In this document: in pieces, positions 44,447 through 52,687 of the stretch | Layout of the letters: every line of letters begins with the position of its first letter | Numbering within the stretch: the first letter of the stretch is position 1 | NCBI GenBank assembly: GCA_963807305.1 | Contig: CAWEBN010000005.1 | Coordinates: forward strand, 434,001 to 498,000 | DNA length: 64,000 nt | Reading direction: 5' to 3' | DNA from: JAOPZW01 sp963807305 | GTDB taxonomy: Bacteria; Actinomycetota; Thermoleophilia; Solirubrobacterales; Solirubrobacteraceae | The notes under the pieces: model-generated | What the model was told of the DNA's origin: nothing | Seen by the model: only the letters and a program-made list of their open reading frames with translations | Databases searched by the model: none | Program-made: the position numbers and the translations under genes

Positions 44447-45048
44447 CCACCCACACCGCCGCGGCCGGCAAGCGCGAGCGCACGAAGGCGGCGAACCGCG
44501 AGGCGATCCTCGTCGCCGCGCGCCGCGTGTTCAGCGACATCGGCTACGGCGCCGCGTCGGTGCGCGACGTCGTGCGCGAGACCGACCTCGCCACCGGCAC
44601 CTTCTACAACTACTTCCCCGACAAGGAGTCGGTCCTGCGGGCGCTGGTGGACGAGATCACCGTCGAGGCCCGCGCGCGCGTGCGCACCGCGCGGATGGGC
44701 GCCACGACGCTGGAGGGCTTCGTGTCCGGGGGCTTTCGGGCCTACTTCGAGTTCCTGGCCGAGGATCCCGACACGGTCGCGCTGATGCGCCGCAACTCGG
44801 GGACCATTCGCGCGATGTTCGACGAGCCGGCCCTGGGCGCGGGCATCGACGAGCTGCGCGCCGACCTCGAGGCGGCCGTCGCCCAGGGCTGGATCCCGCC
44901 GCACGACGCGGATCTCATGGCGGTGGCGATGGTTGGGGCCGGGGTCGAGATCGGCCTGCATATGGTCGAGCGCGTGCCGCTGGACGTGGAGCGGGCCGTG
45001 GGCTTCGTAACCAACGTGTTCCTCGGTGCGTATGAACGCATGGGGTAG
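44443..45048 (+). CDS. TetR/AcrR family transcriptional repressor
   Basis: A 201-residue repressor: N-terminal HTH domain ILVAARRVFSDIGYGAASVRD with LATGTFYNYFPDKESVL, and a ligand-binding C-terminal helical domain. ATG 44443 overlaps the FMO stop; GTG 44437 is in frame and possible. The purine-rich site aggagaggg lies upstream. It is expected to bind the 14-bp palindrome at 42988 and repress the FMO-tetR transcript. The ligand may be the FMO substrate. Confidence 0.92.
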   Translation: MTTHTAAAGKRERTKAANREAILVAARRVFSDIGYGAASVRDVVRETDLATGTFYNYFPDKESVLRALVDEITVEARARVRTARMGATTLEGFVSGGFRAYFEFLAEDPDTVALMRRNSGTIRAMFDEPALGAGIDELRADLEAAVAQGWIPPHDADLMAVAMVGAGVEIGLHMVERVPLDVERAVGFVTNVFLGAYERMG

Positions 45049-45124
45049 GTGAGCCTCGTCCGCAACTCGGGCGGGGCTAGCCTGTTCCGGGCCCTTAATG
45101 CCGACGAAAGCCAATCTCTCCTCT

Positions 45125-46078
45125 ATGCGACGACTCATCCCCATCGCCGCGCTGATCGCGCTGCTCGCCATCCCGGCGGGCGCCAACGCCTACACCCTGG
45201 GCGTCTCCGACCAGCAGGCGAGCACGTTCACGAATCCCGACTTCGCGCCGCTGAAGTTCAAGGCCGCGCGCTACATCACGCCCTACGACGTGATGGACGA
45301 TCCCGCCAGCAAGGCCCAGCTCGACGCCTGGCTGACCGCCGCGCGGGGCGCCCACCAGAAGATCCTCGTCTCGTTCGAGCACTCGCATCGCAGCAACTCG
45401 CGGGCGCTCAAGGCGCCGTCGGTCGCGGCGTACACGAAGGAGCTCAAGAAGTTCAAGAAGGCTTATCCCTTCGTGAAGGACGTCTCGCCCTGGAACGAGG
45501 TCAACCGCTGCCACGCGCTGCGCGACGGCAGCGTGCAGGGCCAGCCGACGAAGATCTGCAGCCTCAGCACGGGCCCCAAGCTCACCGCGCAGTACTACAT
45601 GGCCGCGCGCAAGGTCTTCACGGGCTCGAAGTACACGATCGTCGGCCTGGACATCCTGGACGAGCAGAACGTCAACAAGACGATCAAGTACCTGAAGTCG
45701 TTCCTGAGCCACGCCTCGCCGGACCCGAAGGTCATCGGCTTCCACAACTACTCGGACACCAATCGCTTCTCGACCACCCGCACCAAGCGCGTGCTGCAGA
45801 CCTTCCGCGGCAAGGTGTGGCTGACCGAGACCGGCGGCATCGTGAAGCTCGGGTCGAGCTTCCCGTTCAGCACGAGCCGCGCGGCCAAGGCGCTGGGCTG
45901 CATGTTCAGCCTCGCCAAGTCGAATTCGCGCATCAACGCGCTGTTCGTCTACCAGTTCAACTCGCCGCCGGACCCGTCGACGGCGTTCTTCGACGCCGGC
46001 CTGATCAACCCGGACAACTCGCTGCGCCCCGGCTACGACGTCGTCAAGAACCGCAAGGCGCGCAGCTGCCACAAGTAG
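45125..46078 (+). CDS. Secreted glycoside hydrolase clan GH-A-like protein
   Basis: A 317-residue protein with a signal peptide (LIPIAALIALLAIPAGANA). The fold signature is a TIM barrel with SPWNEVN (putative acid/base Glu125) and VWLTETGG (putative nucleophile Glu235), the two-glutamate pattern of clan GH-A. Five cysteines are present, including the CHK end. The length is short for GH-A enzymes, so some families (GH5, GH39, GH53-like) fit loosely. It could act on plant or fungal polysaccharide. ATG 45125 is used because the signal peptide starts there; an upstream in-frame ATG at 45098 adds nine residues. Confidence 0.78.
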   Translation: MRRLIPIAALIALLAIPAGANAYTLGVSDQQASTFTNPDFAPLKFKAARYITPYDVMDDPASKAQLDAWLTAARGAHQKILVSFEHSHRSNSRALKAPSVAAYTKELKKFKKAYPFVKDVSPWNEVNRCHALRDGSVQGQPTKICSLSTGPKLTAQYYMAARKVFTGSKYTIVGLDILDEQNVNKTIKYLKSFLSHASPDPKVIGFHNYSDTNRFSTTRTKRVLQTFRGKVWLTETGGIVKLGSSFPFSTSRAAKALGCMFSLAKSNSRINALFVYQFNSPPDPSTAFFDAGLINPDNSLRPGYDVVKNRKARSCHK

Positions 46079-46093
46079 GACACTGAGGCGGCA

Positions 46094-47074
46094 GTGCCCA
46101 CCTTCTGCCGCCACGGACGACTGGAAGCCACCTGCCCCATCTGCGCGCGCAAGGCACGCACGGGGCAGGCGGCTGAGCCGCGCCGGGCGACCCCTCGCCC
46201 GGCGCGCTCGTCCTCGGGGCGCTCGCCTTCCCCGCGCGGCGGCGACCTGCGCGTGCGGCGGATGGCGCGTGCGGCCGACGACGGCTACGAGCACGAGCTG
46301 CTGCCCGGACTGCGCAGTTCCCTCGACGCCGCGCGCCTGGCCGACGAGATCGCCTTCGCGGCGGCGCGCCTGGACGAGCTGGCCGGGCATCCGCCCGGCC
46401 TCTACGCCGAGGTGGCGCGTGCCTCCGATGTCGAGGAGGGCACGTGGCTGGCCTTCCTCATCGCGTACCTGTCGCCGCTCGAGGGCGACGACCCGTGGGC
46501 GTCGATCGCGGTGGCCCGCACGAGCTGGGCCTCGGGCGAGCTGCCGATGCTCGAGGACATCGCGCTCGGGCCGCGCGCCGCGCACGACCCCGCGCGCGGC
46601 GCCTCGACCCTGCTGGCCTATCGCGCGTGGGCGCAGCGCTCCGGCTCGCAGGCCGAGGCCTTCGCCGGCGACCCCGCGTGGCCCGACCAGCGCCGGTTCG
46701 ACCGCGCCTTCGAGCGCCTGTCGCTGCCCGGTTTCGGGCGCGCCCCGCGCTACGAGCTGCTGGTCGTCCTCGGGCGCCTCGGGGTCTACGACGTCCGCCC
46801 GTGGTCGCTGCAGCTCGCCGCGGACGCGCTCGATCCGACCGTCATCGCCTCCAAGCGCGTGTTCGGCATCGGCGACCCGCTGTTGCTGCAGCGCCGGGCG
46901 GCCGAGCTCGTCGAGGCCGTCGGCGTGCCCATCGAGGCGCTGGACCTCGGGCTGACCAACTGGTCGCGCCCCGAGGGCGAGCGCATCACCGCCGGCGCGA
47001 CCGTCGGGGAAGTCGGACCCACCCTCCCGCGGCGCGAGGCGATCCGCGCGGCGCTGCGCGTCGAGACGGTCTAG
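46094..47074 (+). CDS. Zinc-ribbon protein with helical, glycosylase-like core
   Basis: A 326-residue protein starting with a small Cys/His zinc-binding motif (FCRHGRLEATCPIC), then a basic disordered linker and a helical core of about 250 residues. SLPGFGRAPRYELLVVLGRLG, KRVFGIGD and LTNWSRPEG recall helix-hairpin-helix DNA-glycosylase-type proteins such as the alpha-glutamyl/putrescinyl thymine pyrophosphorylase clade. This is a weak by-eye resemblance. The GTG start is 15 bp after the GH-A-like gene. The gene is convergent with the DyP operon and overlaps its last gene by 4 bp. If the glycosylase link holds, it could act on modified bases. Confidence 0.5.
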   Translation: MPTFCRHGRLEATCPICARKARTGQAAEPRRATPRPARSSSGRSPSPRGGDLRVRRMARAADDGYEHELLPGLRSSLDAARLADEIAFAAARLDELAGHPPGLYAEVARASDVEEGTWLAFLIAYLSPLEGDDPWASIAVARTSWASGELPMLEDIALGPRAAHDPARGASTLLAYRAWAQRSGSQAEAFAGDPAWPDQRRFDRAFERLSLPGFGRAPRYELLVVLGRLGVYDVRPWSLQLAADALDPTVIASKRVFGIGDPLLLQRRAAELVEAVGVPIEALDLGLTNWSRPEGERITAGATVGEVGPTLPRREAIRAALRVETV

Positions 47075-48450
47075 CGGGCCAGCGCCGCCAGCGCGGCCAG
47101 CCCCGGCACGAAGAGGTAGGCGCCGCCGCGGGTGGTGACGAACGGGCCCTGCGGGCCGAGGAAGAACGGCGGCTCGCCCTGGACGGTCATCTTGCCCGTC
47201 CCGTGCGGGTCGCCCATCAGGAAGTCGCTGTCGTGGCCGAGTCCGAAGACGTTGCCGTCGTTGATCCACTGCGCCTGGATGCCCTCGAACTGGCGCGAGA
47301 TGCTGGCGTTGAAGCAGACGAAGACCAGGCCGCGGTCGACGTGGTCGTCCTCGGTCGCCTCGGCGGGCAGCGGGCGGCCGTAGGGCATCCCGCGGCGGAT
47401 GATGCGGTGGCGGAAGCTCAGCAGCCCGTCGAAGCCGAGCGCGTCGCGGGGGTTGGTGCGGCGGATGTGCGCGCCCAGCGGGCAGCGGCGGCCGTCGGCA
47501 TCGTCGGCGGCGTAGCGGAAGGCGTTGGCGCTCTGCGCCCGGGCATCGAAACCGGGGATCGGTGCGTCGGGGGAGACGACGAGCGGCGTCCCGTTGGGCC
47601 AGCGCCCGACAACCTTGGCCGCGAGCTTCTCGTGGTCGCCGTCGCCGTAGAGCGCGGCCGCCTCGCGCAGCACGTGGCGGAAGAGCGCGACGTCCTGGTA
47701 GAGCTTGCGCCACACCATGTAGGTGCCCGAGCGCCCGAACGGGTCGGCCGGCGCGTTTGGCAGCCCGCGCTCGGGATCCACGCGCGTGTCCTCGTCCTCG
47801 TAGCCGAGGATGAACTCGCCGGGCGCCAGCGCGCGCCATGCCCCCTTGGCCTCCGGGACGCCGCCGCCCACGCGCCGGTCGCCCGCGTCGTCGCCGGCGA
47901 GCGCCGGCTGGGCGAAGCCGTCGGCATAGCCGAAGTGCTCGCGCGAGTCGGGCAGCAGCTCGGTGCGCTGCTCGTAGACGACGGCGACGCCGCCGGCGCT
48001 CTCGGCGTCACTGCGCAGGCGTGTGGTCTCGTGCCCGAGCGCGGCATCGTCGAGCGCGTTGACGGTGGCCAGCACGTGCAGGCCGGCGCCGTGCAGCTCG
48101 GGCTCCCAGTTGGCCGGGTCGCTCGGGCCGGCGTCGCCCAGCGTCTGCGCGCGCGCTGCCATCCCGGCGCGGAACTCGCGCGAGAAGGTGGCCAGGACGG
48201 CGTCGGGCACGCCGAGCGCGCTGACCCCTGCGGCCGTCACCGCGAGATTGAGCGTCGTCTGCGGCTTGCCGGCGCGCCACGGCTCGGCCGTCCTCACCCG
48301 CGGCAACAGGCCCCGCAGCCAGGCGCGCCCCGCGCCGGCGTCGTCGACGCGGAAGAACAGATAGGCGGTGTGGGCGTAGTCGTTGCCGTAGGCCCGCAGG
48401 ACGTCGCCCTGGAGGTCGGCGAGGTCGATGGACACGCCGGCCACGGTCAC
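47071..48450 (-). CDS. DyP-type haem peroxidase
   Basis: A 459-residue dye-decolorising peroxidase. The start reads DLADLQGDVLRAYG, and the distal GxxDG motif is GYADGFAQP. The proximal haem ligand lies in GAHIRRTNPRD. The length and N-terminal LQGxxLRxYG suit the larger (C/D-like) DyP types. No Tat signal or encapsulin-type C-terminal tail is seen, so it should be cytosolic. GTG 48450 overlaps the upstream stop (GTGA). It is the last gene of the 49579-47071 operon. Confidence 0.93.
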   Translation of the reverse strand: MTVAGVSIDLADLQGDVLRAYGNDYAHTAYLFFRVDDAGAGRAWLRGLLPRVRTAEPWRAGKPQTTLNLAVTAAGVSALGVPDAVLATFSREFRAGMAARAQTLGDAGPSDPANWEPELHGAGLHVLATVNALDDAALGHETTRLRSDAESAGGVAVVYEQRTELLPDSREHFGYADGFAQPALAGDDAGDRRVGGGVPEAKGAWRALAPGEFILGYEDEDTRVDPERGLPNAPADPFGRSGTYMVWRKLYQDVALFRHVLREAAALYGDGDHEKLAAKVVGRWPNGTPLVVSPDAPIPGFDARAQSANAFRYAADDADGRRCPLGAHIRRTNPRDALGFDGLLSFRHRIIRRGMPYGRPLPAEATEDDHVDRGLVFVCFNASISRQFEGIQAQWINDGNVFGLGHDSDFLMGDPHGTGKMTVQGEPPFFLGPQGPFVTTRGGAYLFVPGLAALAALAR

Positions 48451-48989
48451 CCGCCGATCCGTTGGAGGAAGGCGGCCTGCAGGTGCGCGGGATCCATGCC
48501 CTGGGCGGCGCGCGCGAAGGCGATGACGTCCTCGCGCTGGGCGAGCGCCGCGCGGACCTGCCCGACGGTGGCGTCCGGGTACGCGGCGACGAAGAAGCCG
48601 GTTGTCTGGTGGTGGGCGCGCAGGTAGGCCTTCAGCGGCGCGCCGGCGGGTGGCTGCGGCGCCGCCGCGCAGCGGCCCCAGATCTCCTGGGCCTCGGCGG
48701 CGAGCTCGTCGCACAGCTCGTCGAGGTACGTGTCCAGAGGCCCGTCGAAGCTCGCCGTGAACAGCAGGTACGGCCCGGTCAGGCGATCGGGCCCGGGCTC
48801 GTCGTCGGGCACGAGGTCGGAGACGATGACCCAGCGGCCGAAGTGCGTGCGCTCCAGGCGGGCCAGCGGGCTCGGCGCCGCGCGCAGCCCCTCCAGGTAC
48901 TCGCGCAGCGCCGGCTCGGCGCCGGGTGCGATCGGCGTGAGGACGGTGAGCGCGCCGGCCTGGCCCGAGCGGTCAGGATCGGTGTTCAC
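48447..48989 (-). CDS. DyP-operon paralogue B, function unknown
   Basis: A 180-residue protein with no recognised family. It shares with the 48986-49579 product the blocks LARLxxxHFxRW, a strand like YLLFTASFDG, a YLDEL/YIDAF helix, the xxxYLRAHH segment, FVAAYPDAT and GMDP near the C terminus, which makes the two clear paralogues. Alternating strands and helices suggest an alpha/beta ferredoxin-like (dimeric barrel) fold, which is also the fold of DyP. GTG starts and 4-bp overlaps link all three genes tightly. Confidence 0.78.
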   Translation of the reverse strand: MNTDPDRSGQAGALTVLTPIAPGAEPALREYLEGLRAAPSPLARLERTHFGRWVIVSDLVPDDEPGPDRLTGPYLLFTASFDGPLDTYLDELCDELAAEAQEIWGRCAAAPQPPAGAPLKAYLRAHHQTTGFFVAAYPDATVGQVRAALAQREDVIAFARAAQGMDPAHLQAAFLQRIGG

Positions 48990-49579
48990 AGGTGCCCCTG
49001 GACGTCGGTGACGAATGCGCGCCAGGCGTCCGCGAAGGCCTCGGGATCCATGCCCTTCGTGCGCTTGCGGAAGTCGCGCAGCTTCGCGTCGAGCTCGAGC
49101 GCGGAGAGGACGATCGTGGTCGTGGCGTCGGGGTACGCGCTGTAGAAGTGGCTGGCCACGATCTCGTGGCGCTTGATGTAGTTCTTGAAGCGGCCGGTGG
49201 GCAGCGGCGTGGGGAAGCCGTACGAGCTGCCCCAGAACAGCGTCATGCCGCGCGTGAGGATGTGGGAGAAGGCGTCGATGTACTCCTCCCAGCCGCCGTT
49301 GAAGTTGCTCTCGAAGAAGAGGTGCGGGTGGCGCAGGCGCTGCTCGGGCAGCTCTTTGACGAGCGTCCACCGCGCGAAGTGGATGAATGACAGCCGCGCG
49401 AGCGTCCCGTGCGCGCTTGGCACCAGCCGGGCGTAGAGGAACACGAGCGGCAGCCATAGGCGGCCCCACCCCTTCACGGTGCTGAAGACCGTGATGCAGA
49501 TCGCCTGCCCGTCGACGTTGCGCGGGTCGGTGCCCGTGGCCGTCAGCGGGCCGGCGGATGGCCCCTCGGCGATCGCCAC
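48986..49579 (-). CDS. DyP-operon paralogue A, function unknown
   Basis: A 197-residue paralogue of the preceding protein: LARLSFIHFARWTLV, LFFESNFNGGWEEYIDAF, NYIKRHEIVA, FYSAYPDATTT and GMDPEAF. It has a longer hydrophobic segment (LWLPLVFLYARLVPSA), so it may be partly membrane-associated. It heads the translationally coupled group with paralogue B and the DyP peroxidase. A role as partner or substrate carrier for the peroxidase is my inference. The upstream region has no strong promoter that I can recognise. Confidence 0.78.
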   Translation of the reverse strand: MAIAEGPSAGPLTATGTDPRNVDGQAICITVFSTVKGWGRLWLPLVFLYARLVPSAHGTLARLSFIHFARWTLVKELPEQRLRHPHLFFESNFNGGWEEYIDAFSHILTRGMTLFWGSSYGFPTPLPTGRFKNYIKRHEIVASHFYSAYPDATTTIVLSALELDAKLRDFRKRTKGMDPEAFADAWRAFVTDVQGHL

Positions 49580-49657
49580 GCGCCGAACCTATGCGCGCGA
49601 CAAGGCGCGCGTCAACGCGGCGCGCGGTGCCGTTCAGGTTTTGTGCAGCGCGGCGGG

Positions 49658-49843
49658 CTAGTGGTGGGAGAGGTCGCGGCCGTCCGCGCCGCGGTGGAGC
49701 ATGTACTGCACGAGCGCCGTGATGCGCGCGGCGTCGGCGCGGCGGGTGCGCTCGATCTCGCGAGCACGGGCGGTTACTGCCTCTGACCCGGTGGCCTCCG
49801 GCGGCGGGTCGAGCTTCGCAGGCACGGCGACTTCGTCATTCAT
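49658..49843 (-). CDS. Small charged helical protein (61 aa)
   Basis: A short frame with a helical, Arg/Ala/Glu-rich composition (EAVTARAREIERTRRADAAR, then ITALVQYML). It is soluble, with no recognised motif, and starts with ATG 49843 behind gggag at 13 bases. It is divergent from the lysin gene. It may be real but could be a chance frame. Confidence 0.35.
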   Translation of the reverse strand: MNDEVAVPAKLDPPPEATGSEAVTARAREIERTRRADAARITALVQYMLHRGADGRDLSHH

Positions 49844-49968
49844 GACGCAAGGGCTCCCTGATCGGCGTACGCGGCGCGCCGGATAATGGCAGATTGTTGG
49901 CGCGGCGCCGCTTTCGGGAGTTTCTGCACCGCTTCAGGCGCTCAACCGAACGCTCGTGCCCTGGCCGA

Positions 49969-49980
49969 TCGACTAGTCGA
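49969..49980. promoter_or_regulatory. 12-bp palindrome upstream of the lysin gene
   Basis: TCGACTAGTCGA is a perfect palindrome containing CTAG, which is typically rare in bacterial genomes. It lies about 100 bp before the lysin ATG and between it and the divergent small gene, so it may be an operator. An imperfect hairpin follows at about 49980-50012. Confidence 0.4.
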
Positions 49981-50081
49981 CGGTCCCAAAGACGTCCCAC
50001 TGGGGTCGTCCGGCGGTGCAAAACCTCCAAACATCGCGCAGTTCGCCGGCCCGAATTCACGCGCGAGGCTCTAATCCGCCT

Positions 50082-51791
50082 ATGGGGGAGCTCGATGAAG
50101 TGGGGAGGCTGCGGGCTTACGTGGTCGACCTGCAGTCGAGTCTGAACGCCCACCTGGCGGGCCTGGGATCGCACCAGCGCATCGAGGTGGACGGCGAGTG
50201 GGGCGAGCACACCGCGCTCGCCTTCGGGCGCGTGTGCCGCGTGCTCGGCATCGAGCCCGCGCGCAACGTGCGCACCTTCCGCGTCGTCGTGGGGGCCACG
50301 CAGCAGCGCACGCCCGCGGAGCTCGCGCGCGCCCAGGCCGACGGCGCGGCGTACGCGCAGCGCCTGCGCCATCACTTCGCCCACGAGGGCACCGGGAACG
50401 GCGGTGGCGGTGGCGGTCCCGTGCCCTCCGGCGGCGACGCGCTCGCGCGCGCGATCCGCGGCAACGGCGGGCGCTTCGAGACCGCCGTCGTGCGCGAGGC
50501 CCGGCGCTCGGGCCTGCCCGTGGCGCTGGCCTGCGCGGTCCTCGAGAAGGAGACCGGCTTCCGCAACGTCTTCGGCCACGACGCGGTCCGCAACCCGGTC
50601 AAGAGCCCGCCGGGAGGCCTGCTGGCGGTCACCGAGGACAACTATCGCCAGTACCTCGGTCACCGCCGCCAGGGGCTCGGCAACCAGGGCGTCGGGCCGA
50701 TGCAGCTGACGAGCCCGTCGCTGCAGGATCGCGCCGACCAGCTCGGGGGCTGCTGGCAGCCGGGCCCCAACATCCGCGTCGGCCTCGAGTTCCTCGCGGG
50801 CAACATCCGCCGCATGGGCCTGCGCGCCGGGGTGGTGGCCTACAACGGCTCGGGCCCGGCGGCGCAGCGCTACGGCGACGACGTCCTGGCCCGTGCGCGG
50901 CGGTGGGACGCGCGGCTGCGCGGCGCGCGCCCGCCGCGTCCCGAGCCCGACCACCACGACGACCCGGCCCCGGCCCCGCGCCCCTCCGGCACGCCGCGGA
51001 CCTTCCGCCTCGAGTCGCCGCTGATGCGCGGGCGCGACATCGCGGCCTTCCAGCAGCTGCTCAACGAGCGCTTCGCCGGCTGGAGCATCGACAAGCGCGT
51101 CGACGTCGACGGCGAGTACGGGCCAATGACGCGGCGGGCGGCGCGGCAGGCCGTCTACGCGCTGGGCATCTCGGGGACCGAGCTCGCCCACGGCGTGACG
51201 CCCGAGCTGCGCAGCAAGCTGCGCCGCCCCAGCCGGCGCACGCCCGACGAGGTCGCGCACGCCGCCCGCCGCCGTGGTTGGCTCGGGCGCCTGCGCCGCC
51301 AGCACGCGGGCCAGGGCGCGCAGGCCGCGCTCGCCTACGCGCGCAAGCACCTGGGCGTGGTCGAGAGTCCGCCGGCCACCAATCGCGGCCCGCTCATCGA
51401 TCGCTGGAACCGCGCCACCGGGACCGCCCCCGGGAGCCCGTGGTGCGGCAACTTCGCCAATGCGTGCCTGATGGCCGCGGGCTTCCCGAGCGAGCCGTGG
51501 CTGAAGCTGTGCTCGGCGATCGAGGGCAACGCGAGGGCCGCCAAGGGCGGCTGGCAGTGGACGGCGTCGCCGCGCCCGGGCGATCTCGTCCTCTTCACCG
51601 TGGGTGGCGCGGCCAACCACGTCGGCATCGTCGAGGCGGTCGGCCAGAGCGCCGTCGTGACCATCGAGGGCAACACGCACAAGGACTACGACCCCGGCCG
51701 CTTCTGGGAGGGCTACGGCGTCTTCCGCCGCCACCACCCGGCCGGGCAGTCGGCGATCCGCGGCTACGCGCGGCCGCCGTACGGCCGCTAG
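50082..51791 (+). CDS. Modular peptidoglycan hydrolase (two PG-binding, SLT-like and CHAP/NlpC-like domains)
   Basis: A 569-residue cell-wall hydrolase. Order: peptidoglycan-binding unit (residues ~12-70: SSLNAHLAG, EVDGEWGEHTALAF), a Gly/Pro linker, a lytic-transglycosylase-like domain (LEKETGFRNVFG, Glu155/Glu157, GPMQLTSPSL), a second PG-binding unit (~305-365: DVDGEYGPMTRRAAR), then a C-terminal CHAP/amidase-like domain with Cys455 (PWCGNFANACLMA) and His513 (NHVGIVE). No signal peptide is seen, so it needs a holin or other export route. ATG 50082 is chosen. The next gene encodes a holin-like protein, so the pair looks like a lysis cassette. Confidence 0.87.
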   Translation: MGELDEVGRLRAYVVDLQSSLNAHLAGLGSHQRIEVDGEWGEHTALAFGRVCRVLGIEPARNVRTFRVVVGATQQRTPAELARAQADGAAYAQRLRHHFAHEGTGNGGGGGGPVPSGGDALARAIRGNGGRFETAVVREARRSGLPVALACAVLEKETGFRNVFGHDAVRNPVKSPPGGLLAVTEDNYRQYLGHRRQGLGNQGVGPMQLTSPSLQDRADQLGGCWQPGPNIRVGLEFLAGNIRRMGLRAGVVAYNGSGPAAQRYGDDVLARARRWDARLRGARPPRPEPDHHDDPAPAPRPSGTPRTFRLESPLMRGRDIAAFQQLLNERFAGWSIDKRVDVDGEYGPMTRRAARQAVYALGISGTELAHGVTPELRSKLRRPSRRTPDEVAHAARRRGWLGRLRRQHAGQGAQAALAYARKHLGVVESPPATNRGPLIDRWNRATGTAPGSPWCGNFANACLMAAGFPSEPWLKLCSAIEGNARAAKGGWQWTASPRPGDLVLFTVGGAANHVGIVEAVGQSAVVTIEGNTHKDYDPGRFWEGYGVFRRHHPAGQSAIRGYARPPYGR

Positions 51792-51810
51792 GCCAGAGGG
51801 GGAGCAGCAC

Positions 51811-52557
51811 ATGAGCGCAGACGACGAGAACCGCAACGGAGAGCTCGAGCCGGTGCTCGCCGGCGAGGACGCGAGCGCGCTGGCTGCCGGCGAGCGCGAC
51901 CTCGGGCCCGACGAGCCCGGCGGCAGCGAGCCGCCGCCCGAGCCGCCGAGCCCCGAGTTCCTGGCCGACGCGGGGACGGCCGACATCGGCATGCCCGACG
52001 AGCAGGCCGCCGACGAGCTCGTGGGCGGCGACATGGACGCGGCCGAGTGGGCCGCGCTCGCCGCCCCCATCCCCGCGGAGGACCCCGTCATGCCCGCGGC
52101 GCCGGCCGGCCCCGACACGCCGGGTATCGATGGCGCGGACGACGCCGAGTACGAGGAGTTCGAGGCGCGCCTCGAGCGCCTGGAGGCGATCCAGCACCAG
52201 GTCGTCCTCGCGGCCCGCGCGCACGAGGCCGCGCGCGTCAAGCGCAAGGTCGTCGCGTCGACCACCGGCGCGGGCGCGGCGGGCTTCATCCCGCTGCTGC
52301 TCCAACTGGTCGACGCGCTGAAGCTCTCGCCGCAGGTGGCCGCCACCGTCACAACCGTGGTCGCCGCGCTCGGCGCGCTCGTCGCCGGCTACCTCACCCC
52401 CGACCGGCCGCCCGTGCTCCCGAGCGCGCCCGGGTCGGTCGACACCTCGCCCCTGGACGTGGAGCCCATCGCGCCGCTGCCGGCGCCGCCTTCCTCGCTG
52501 CGGCGCTCGGCGCGCCAGAGGCCCGCCGCGCAGCACCGGCCGTCAGGTCACGCCTGA
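51811..52557 (+). CDS. Holin-like membrane protein with acidic N-terminal extension
   Basis: A 248-residue protein. The first ~140 residues are very acidic and Pro-rich (DDENRNGELEPVLAGED), with no membrane segment. Two hydrophobic helices follow at about residues 150-195 (GFIPLLLQLVDAL and VAATVTTVVAALGALVAGYLTP), a pattern of holin-like proteins of actinobacterial phages (helix-turn-helix hairpin with GYLTP end). The C terminus is basic and Pro-rich. The start ATG follows gggggagc. Adjacent and co-oriented with the lysin, it could form the pore that lets it reach the wall. A proteinaceous alternative, such as a structural membrane anchor, cannot be excluded. Confidence 0.62.
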   Translation: MSADDENRNGELEPVLAGEDASALAAGERDLGPDEPGGSEPPPEPPSPEFLADAGTADIGMPDEQAADELVGGDMDAAEWAALAAPIPAEDPVMPAAPAGPDTPGIDGADDAEYEEFEARLERLEAIQHQVVLAARAHEAARVKRKVVASTTGAGAAGFIPLLLQLVDALKLSPQVAATVTTVVAALGALVAGYLTPDRPPVLPSAPGSVDTSPLDVEPIAPLPAPPSSLRRSARQRPAAQHRPSGHA

Positions 52558-52594
52558 CGGCCGGGCGCGCGCCCCAGAGCTTCGTCCGGCGGAT

Positions 52595-52669
52595 TGCAGC
52601 GGCGGTCCCCGCGACGGCCGGCGTTCAATCGGGTCCTCGGCGTCGGTGGTCCGACGGCGGACCGCTGCA
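52595..52669. repeat. Inverted repeat between convergent holin-like and hydrolase genes
   Basis: TGCAGCGGCGGTCC (52595-52608) is matched by GGACCGCTGCA (52659-52669) with a three-base bulge and a 50-base loop. It lies in the 130-bp gap between convergent genes and could act as a terminator. The match is imperfect. Confidence 0.35.
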
Positions 52670-52687
52670 ACGGCGCTGAGCGATTGC

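Noticed and set aside
48450..48714. N-terminal extension of the DyP gene to 48714
   Set aside because: It overlaps paralogue B in another frame and is Arg/Gly/Pro-rich noise; GTG 48450 overlaps the previous stop as in the rest of the operon.
49836..52557. Full prophage around the lysin/holin-like pair
   Set aside because: No terminase, capsid, tail, integrase or repressor genes lie near. Only a two-gene cassette is supported.
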